In this document: piece after piece, positions 22,118-24,693 of the stretch
Position numbering within the stretch: the first letter of the stretch is position 1
How the letters are laid out: each line of letters opens with the position of its first letter
Virus record (IMG/VR): IMGVR_UViG_3300047550_002248
Span: 1-24,693 of that record
Length of the DNA: 24,693 bases
DNA from: a virus
Reading direction: 5' to 3' (one strand)
Made by a program: the position numbers and the translations under genes
Notes under the pieces: model-generated
What the model saw: only the letters and a program-made list of their open reading frames with translations
Databases searched by the model: none
What the model was told of the DNA's origin: nothing

Positions 22118-22283
22118 CATGGAAGACGCACGCACGATCATGTATGCGGTCAATCACATTGAAGCAGCAAGGACTTGGAAGATCCGATGGGCCGAGGCTG
22201 ATGAAAAATTACACAAGCTTCACGCGATGCACGACAAACTACTGAGGGAATACAATGAATACAGAAAACAGCACGGAGACTGA
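22068..22283 (+). CDS. Small helical protein of unknown function
   Basis: This 71-residue protein is almost wholly helical and charged: QHLTDRLRLMAEQMTDMEDARTIM, then AARTWKIRWAEADEKLHKLHAMHDKLLREYNEY. Heptad spacing suggests a two-helix hairpin or a coiled coil. No catalytic or metal-binding motif is visible. It overlaps its neighbours on both sides (50 bases before, 29 after), as expected in this compact, coupled chain. No family recognised. Confidence 0.6.
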   Translation: MQHLTDRLRLMAEQMTDMEDARTIMYAVNHIEAARTWKIRWAEADEKLHKLHAMHDKLLREYNEYRKQHGD

Positions 22284-22425
22284 TCCGTTTCCAATTAGCC
22301 CTGAACAAATGAAGTGGCCGTTCAGAACAGAAAAAGAACGAAAAAAGATCATCAAATGGCAACACAAACAAAAAAGACGTGGTAAAGTAAACGAACTCGA
22401 TGACATCGAGTTAGCACCCTACTGA
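22255..22425 (+). CDS. Small highly basic protein (56 residues)
   Basis: ATG 22255 follows GAGGGA by about 6 bases and lies inside the previous gene's last codons. The product has an acidic, Ser/Thr-rich start (NTENSTETDPFPISPEQ), then a strongly basic stretch (RTEKERKKIIKWQHKQKRRGK) and an acidic end (NELDDIELAPY). Charge patterning of this type suits a nucleic-acid or protein-binding peptide. The overlap and good ribosome site support it as real, although it is short. No family recognised. Confidence 0.55.
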   Translation: MNTENSTETDPFPISPEQMKWPFRTEKERKKIIKWQHKQKRRGKVNELDDIELAPY

Positions 22426-22440
22426 TACAGGAGAAAGAAG

Positions 22441-22710
22441 ATGGAAGAACGTCAATGGAAGTCCGGGTCCGATGTCCTAGCAAAGTTTCGTACACAGCCT
22501 GCTGCCAAGACGCTTACGCGTTTTGATCTGCGTGGTGCAAAAGACATCGACAACCAACCAATCGAAGAGATCGAGTACTGTTTTCGCGGCGTCGGTTTAA
22601 TGGTCAACATTAAACGCGAACAACGCGACACCTGGATCCCACCGAGTGAGGATCCTTTCTACAAGGCCAAATGGGCCTTCTACAAGGCACTATTTTCAAC
22701 AGGAGAGTAA
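22441..22710 (+). CDS. Small phage protein of unknown function
   Basis: This 89-residue protein starts at ATG 22441 with AGGAGAAAG well placed upstream. It has a basic N-terminal half (WKSGSDVLAKFRTQPAAKTLTRFDLRG), a beta-like middle (IEEIEYCFRGVGLMVNIKRE) and an aromatic C-terminal helix (DPFYKAKWAFYKALF). There is one Cys and no known motif. The stop overlaps the next start as TAATG, so the next protein is probably co-translated. Good ribosome site and codon pattern make it a likely real gene. Confidence 0.6.
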   Translation: MEERQWKSGSDVLAKFRTQPAAKTLTRFDLRGAKDIDNQPIEEIEYCFRGVGLMVNIKREQRDTWIPPSEDPFYKAKWAFYKALFSTGE

Positions 22711-23171
22711 TGATGGAAGCAGTTAAGAAAGTCTCACCGCTCAAGGGCCGTAAGCTCGGTCCACGCAAAGGACCGTCACCTTTGAAGGGCCGTAAGCTCG
22801 GTCCACGCAAGCCTAAGCCCCTCGTCGTGCCCTTGGGTGTTTTGGAAGCCGTGCAGAAGTCAAAGCGCGACCCGATTGATGAAGCTATCAAACTTGGATT
22901 GAATGTTAATACGCTCTTGCAAGAGCGTGCTCAGAGCTACGGCACGTTTGTCTCGCTTGCCAAGACCGCGCAAGAGTTTAAGAGCGTGCTTTACAGGGAA
23001 CTTGGCTCAAGGAACAAGCGCCTTGCTGATGATCAGGCTGAAGCACTTGACATGATCCTTCATAAGATCGCTCGGATCATCAACGGCAATGCGGACCACG
23101 TTGACTCATGGGCTGACATCGCGGGCTACTCGACACTCGTTGCCGAGCGGCTGCAAGGCAGGTCGCTATGA
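22710..23171 (+). CDS. DUF6378-like phage protein with basic repeat arm
   Basis: This 153-residue protein starts at ATG 22710, with a second ATG at 22713 that has better spacing to AGGAG. The first ~35 residues are a very basic arm with two copies of PLKGRKLGPRK. The C-terminal ~80 residues match the look of the phage DUF6378 domain: YGTFVSLAKTAQEF, a middle helix, LDMILHKIARIINGNADHVDSWADIAGYSTLVAE. The ARI-(x)-G-(x)-D-(x)-DIAGY signature is characteristic. Its function is unknown in the literature I know. The Lys/Arg/Pro arm resembles nucleic-acid-binding tails and is probably an addition to the common domain. The stop overlaps the next start (ATGA). Confidence 0.65.
   Translation: MMEAVKKVSPLKGRKLGPRKGPSPLKGRKLGPRKPKPLVVPLGVLEAVQKSKRDPIDEAIKLGLNVNTLLQERAQSYGTFVSLAKTAQEFKSVLYRELGSRNKRLADDQAEALDMILHKIARIINGNADHVDSWADIAGYSTLVAERLQGRSL
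22743..22810. repeat. 26-base direct repeat, 42-base period, coding for PLKGRKLGPRK
   Basis: Bases 22743-22768 recur exactly at 22785-22810. The 42-base period gives two in-frame 14-residue units in the N-terminal arm of the DUF6378-like protein. Exact identity at the DNA level suggests recent duplication or ongoing slippage. Confidence 0.9.
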
Positions 23172-23410
23172 GATGCGATGACGATTTAAAAGAAACCATC
23201 CGGGCAAGCCAGGAGTTGATGATTAAAACCACTGCGCTTTTTAACAATGAGGATGCTGACACGGTCGTGTACGTGATGAGTTGGTTGATGGGTATTTACG
23301 TGCATAGTCTTGTCGATCGTGAGCTAATGAGCAAAGAACAGGCCTTGCAATCGATTCGTGAGCTTATCGATTCAGCCTATATCGCTCAAGGGGAGAACGA
23401 TGATGACTAA
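23168..23410 (+). CDS. Small acidic helical protein of unknown function
   Basis: This 80-residue protein starts at ATG 23168, overlapping the previous stop. It is helical and acidic (DDDLKETIRASQELMIKTTALFN) with a hydrophobic middle (DTVVYVMSWLMGIYVHSLV) that could be buried or membrane-associated, and an acidic end (GENDDD). No motif or family is recognised. It overlaps the next gene by 11 bases. Confidence 0.55.
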   Translation: MRCDDDLKETIRASQELMIKTTALFNNEDADTVVYVMSWLMGIYVHSLVDRELMSKEQALQSIRELIDSAYIAQGENDDD

Positions 23411-23570
23411 GGACCATGAAGCCATTGTCCACGTGATCAAAGTGGCGCTGGACCATCATGAGTGGCGGCTTGTGCGCCACTTAACACGGCTCATCGAGAT
23501 GCTGGATGCTGATGATGCATCGCACCTTGCTGACCCACCCGCTTTTCTAACACGTAGTGAGGATCTATGA
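23400..23570 (+). CDS. Small His/Asp-rich helical protein
   Basis: This 56-residue protein starts at ATG 23400 (or 23403) behind GGGGAG. It is a single long helical stretch (HEAIVHVIKVALDHHEWRLVRHLTRLIEML) with an acidic, Pro-containing tail. Several His and Asp residues are present but no recognised metal site. The stop overlaps the next start as ATGA. No family recognised. Confidence 0.55.
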   Translation: MMTKDHEAIVHVIKVALDHHEWRLVRHLTRLIEMLDADDASHLADPPAFLTRSEDL

Positions 23571-23866
23571 AAGTACATCTGACAAAATCACAGGCCGATG
23601 GCAAGGCCTTTGCAAACACGGCTCCCGAGCCAGTGTTCGTGCTCAATGGCCTGATCTATCTGCCTCACTACTGCATGCCAGTGTGGGTGCAGCCAGGATC
23701 ATTCATCACGTCACTGAACCACCGCACCAAGTTCATGGAGTACAAGGAAGACGAAAGCAAGAGGCTCTCTGCCTCGGAACTTTTTGCGCGTGGGGCGTTG
23801 GTTGAAGAAGATCTGCTCTGGCCACGTGAGTGGACCAAGGGCTGGCGCAACTGGTTGAGGCCCTAA
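23567..23866 (+). CDS. Small phage protein of unknown function
   Basis: This 99-residue protein starts at ATG 23567, overlapping the previous stop, with GAGG upstream. It is beta-rich and aromatic in its first half (PEPVFVLNGLIYLPHYCMPVWVQPGSFITSL). A charged helix (EDESKRLSASELFARG) and a Trp-rich end (LLWPREWTKGWRNWLRP) follow. The compact mix of strands and Trp residues suggests a folded domain. No motif is recognised. Confidence 0.6.
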   Translation: MKVHLTKSQADGKAFANTAPEPVFVLNGLIYLPHYCMPVWVQPGSFITSLNHRTKFMEYKEDESKRLSASELFARGALVEEDLLWPREWTKGWRNWLRP

Positions 23867-23868
23867 TC

Positions 23869-24234
23869 ATGGGAATGCTGACCGATTACGAGGCAAAGGC
23901 CTTCAGCTACGTTCAGCTACGCAAGACACCACCTTCGGTTGCTGAGGTGGCCTTGCATCTGATGACGTCCAGGCAAAACGCTCACCGCATTCTTACGAGT
24001 CTGGTTCGTAAAGGGGTACTCAAAAGCTTTATGCAAAAGCCTGCCAAACAACGCCATGAGCGACGTTACTGCATGCCTGATGCTGTGCCTATAGCGGCTA
24101 AGTTATCACCGCTCAAGGACAAAGCACCATTGAAACCGGCCGGTCGCCCACGGACCGAGGAAAAGATAAAAGAGATGAGCTTTTTTAACGATCCATTCAA
24201 CATGACAGGGGTGCGTCATGAGTCCTGCACATAA
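23869..24234 (+). CDS. Winged helix-turn-helix DNA-binding protein candidate
   Basis: This 121-residue protein starts at ATG 23869 with TGAGG 8 bases upstream. Residues 4-70 have the MarR/GntR-like winged-helix order: LTDYEAKAFSYVQLRK, a helix-turn-helix (SVAEVALHLMTSRQNAHRIL), a helix (SLVRKGVL) and a basic wing (KPAKQRHERRYCM). A Pro/Lys-rich linker with SPLKDKAPLKPAGRPR follows, including an AT-hook-like GRPR core. It could be a phage transcription regulator for the small-gene cluster or the divergent region. The HTH call is by pattern only. Confidence 0.6.
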   Translation: MGMLTDYEAKAFSYVQLRKTPPSVAEVALHLMTSRQNAHRILTSLVRKGVLKSFMQKPAKQRHERRYCMPDAVPIAAKLSPLKDKAPLKPAGRPRTEEKIKEMSFFNDPFNMTGVRHESCT

Positions 24235-24403
24235 GTTCGCCATGTTAGCCGCATGGCTTGAGGGTTACGCCGAGGGCTTACCTGACTACTGCACTAATGA
24301 GAAGTTCAAGATTAAAGAAGCAGCAGAGTTATTAATGGAAGTGTACGAGCAGCGCATGAAGGAAAAAGAAACATGGAAACAACATGCGGGGGATCGAGCA
24401 TGA
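24218..24403 (+). CDS. Small helical protein of unknown function
   Basis: This 61-residue protein starts at ATG 24218, 17 bases inside the previous gene, behind AGGGG. It consists of two helices: AHKFAMLAAWLEGYAEGL and FKIKEAAELLMEVYEQRMKEKETWKQ. The stop overlaps the next start (ATGA). No family recognised. Confidence 0.6.
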   Translation: MSPAHKFAMLAAWLEGYAEGLPDYCTNEKFKIKEAAELLMEVYEQRMKEKETWKQHAGDRA

Positions 24404-24612
24404 GCAAGATTATTAAGTTCACAGGTGTAACAAAATTAGATTTGCCAGTAGACAGGGTACTTGATGCGGCAAAAGAAACTCTTGATGGCGTAGTCATCAT
24501 GGGTTACACGACAGACGGGGAAGAATATTTTGCGTCAACCTACGCCGATGGCGGCACGGTGCTGTGGCTAGCGGAACGCATGAAGAAGATGTTATTAGAG
24601 GTGGAAGCATGA
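24400..24612 (+). CDS. Widespread small phage protein, unknown function
   Basis: This 70-residue protein starts at ATG 24400 behind GGGGGA; the earlier in-frame ATG at 24373 lies in the previous gene. It is a compact alpha/beta protein (KIIKFTGVTKLDLPVDRVLDAA, GVVIMGYTTDGEEYFASTYADGG, VLWLAERMKKMLLEV). I recognise the GEEYFASTYADGG...WLAERMK layout from small proteins seen in many phages and prophages; no function is known to me. The stop overlaps the next start. Confidence 0.7.
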   Translation: MSKIIKFTGVTKLDLPVDRVLDAAKETLDGVVIMGYTTDGEEYFASTYADGGTVLWLAERMKKMLLEVEA

Positions 24613-24693
24613 GCAGAGAAGCTATGAAACAACCCGAAGCCTTGTGGCTGGCTGATGCTTTGGATGACGAGTTCACGCAAGGCAGAATCAGTA
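24609..24693 (+). CDS. Start of a further small phage gene (truncated by window end)
   Basis: ATG 24609 overlaps the previous stop as ATGA, and the frame is open to the edge (28 codons). The product begins SREAMKQPEALWLADALDDEF, resembling the start of small phage proteins whose N-termini carry a PEALxLADxL motif. Function unknown. Confidence 0.55.
   Translation, partial: MSREAMKQPEALWLADALDDEFTQGRIS

Noticed and set aside
21741-22157. 138-codon minus-strand frame over the small-gene cluster
   Set aside because: Ser/Arg-rich shadow of plus-strand genes, with no ribosome site and no motif.
22743-22810. Possible CRISPR-like repeat pair
   Set aside because: Only two copies, in frame inside a protein-coding gene, with a spacer that is also part of the 14-residue repeat. 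No array or cas genes.
1-24693. tRNA genes, integrase, attachment sites or insertion sequences
   Set aside because: No cloverleaf-like segment, tyrosine/serine recombinase motif, transposase motif or flanking inverted repeats were seen on reading both strands.

Overview
The window reads as one stretch of a tailed-phage (Caudoviricetes) genome. It holds virion assembly genes, a replication module and a run of tiny accessory genes. There is no rRNA, tRNA, integrase or transposase, and no stretch over 300 bases without a gene. The structural proteins have the composition and motifs of podovirus-like phages from aquatic metagenomes: a P22 gp10-like propeller, a Gln/Ala-rich protein with SPYTQ and GAFGG motifs, and very large helical internal proteins. 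This placement rests on motif recognition, not on a search. The host cannot be inferred. Terminase, portal, capsid and lysis genes are absent and presumably lie outside the window.

Region 1 (1-12505, + strand) is a tightly packed late/structural operon. It contains the tail end of an upstream gene, a gp10-like tail hub/DNA-stabilisation candidate (71-1948), a jelly-roll-like appendage protein (1945-2649), a small beta protein (2651-2983), and four large proteins of 666, 585, 680 and 1205 residues. These four look like internal, tail-associated or DNA-ejection proteins.

Region 2 (12469-14606, - strand) is a two-gene operon: an SNF2-type helicase followed by a PD-(D/E)XK nuclease. It converges on region 1 with a 37-base tail-to-tail overlap. 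It diverges from region 3 across an 80-base intergenic region full of palindromes, the best candidate control region in the window.

Region 3 (14687-21350, + strand) is the replication operon. It has two conserved small proteins, a candidate ssDNA-binding protein ending in an SSB-like IPF tip, an archaeo-eukaryotic-type primase with a cysteine cluster, a UvrD-like SF1 helicase and a family A DNA polymerase with a proofreading domain. The polymerase has Leu where E. coli Pol I has Phe762. No DnaB-type replicative helicase is seen, so the UvrD-like enzyme is the most likely fork helicase here.

Region 4 (21350-end) begins with an intrinsic terminator whose U-tract almost touches the next start codon and which is read through by a 29-codon ORF. 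A chain of very small overlapping genes follows, coupled through ATGA and TAATG junctions. They include a ribbon-helix-helix candidate, a DUF6378-like protein, a winged-helix candidate and several unknowns. This looks like an early host-interaction or regulatory cluster. The most notable points are the terminator/leader-ORF arrangement, the palindromic divergent region, the SSB-like tip, and the primase/UvrD/PolA replication set.
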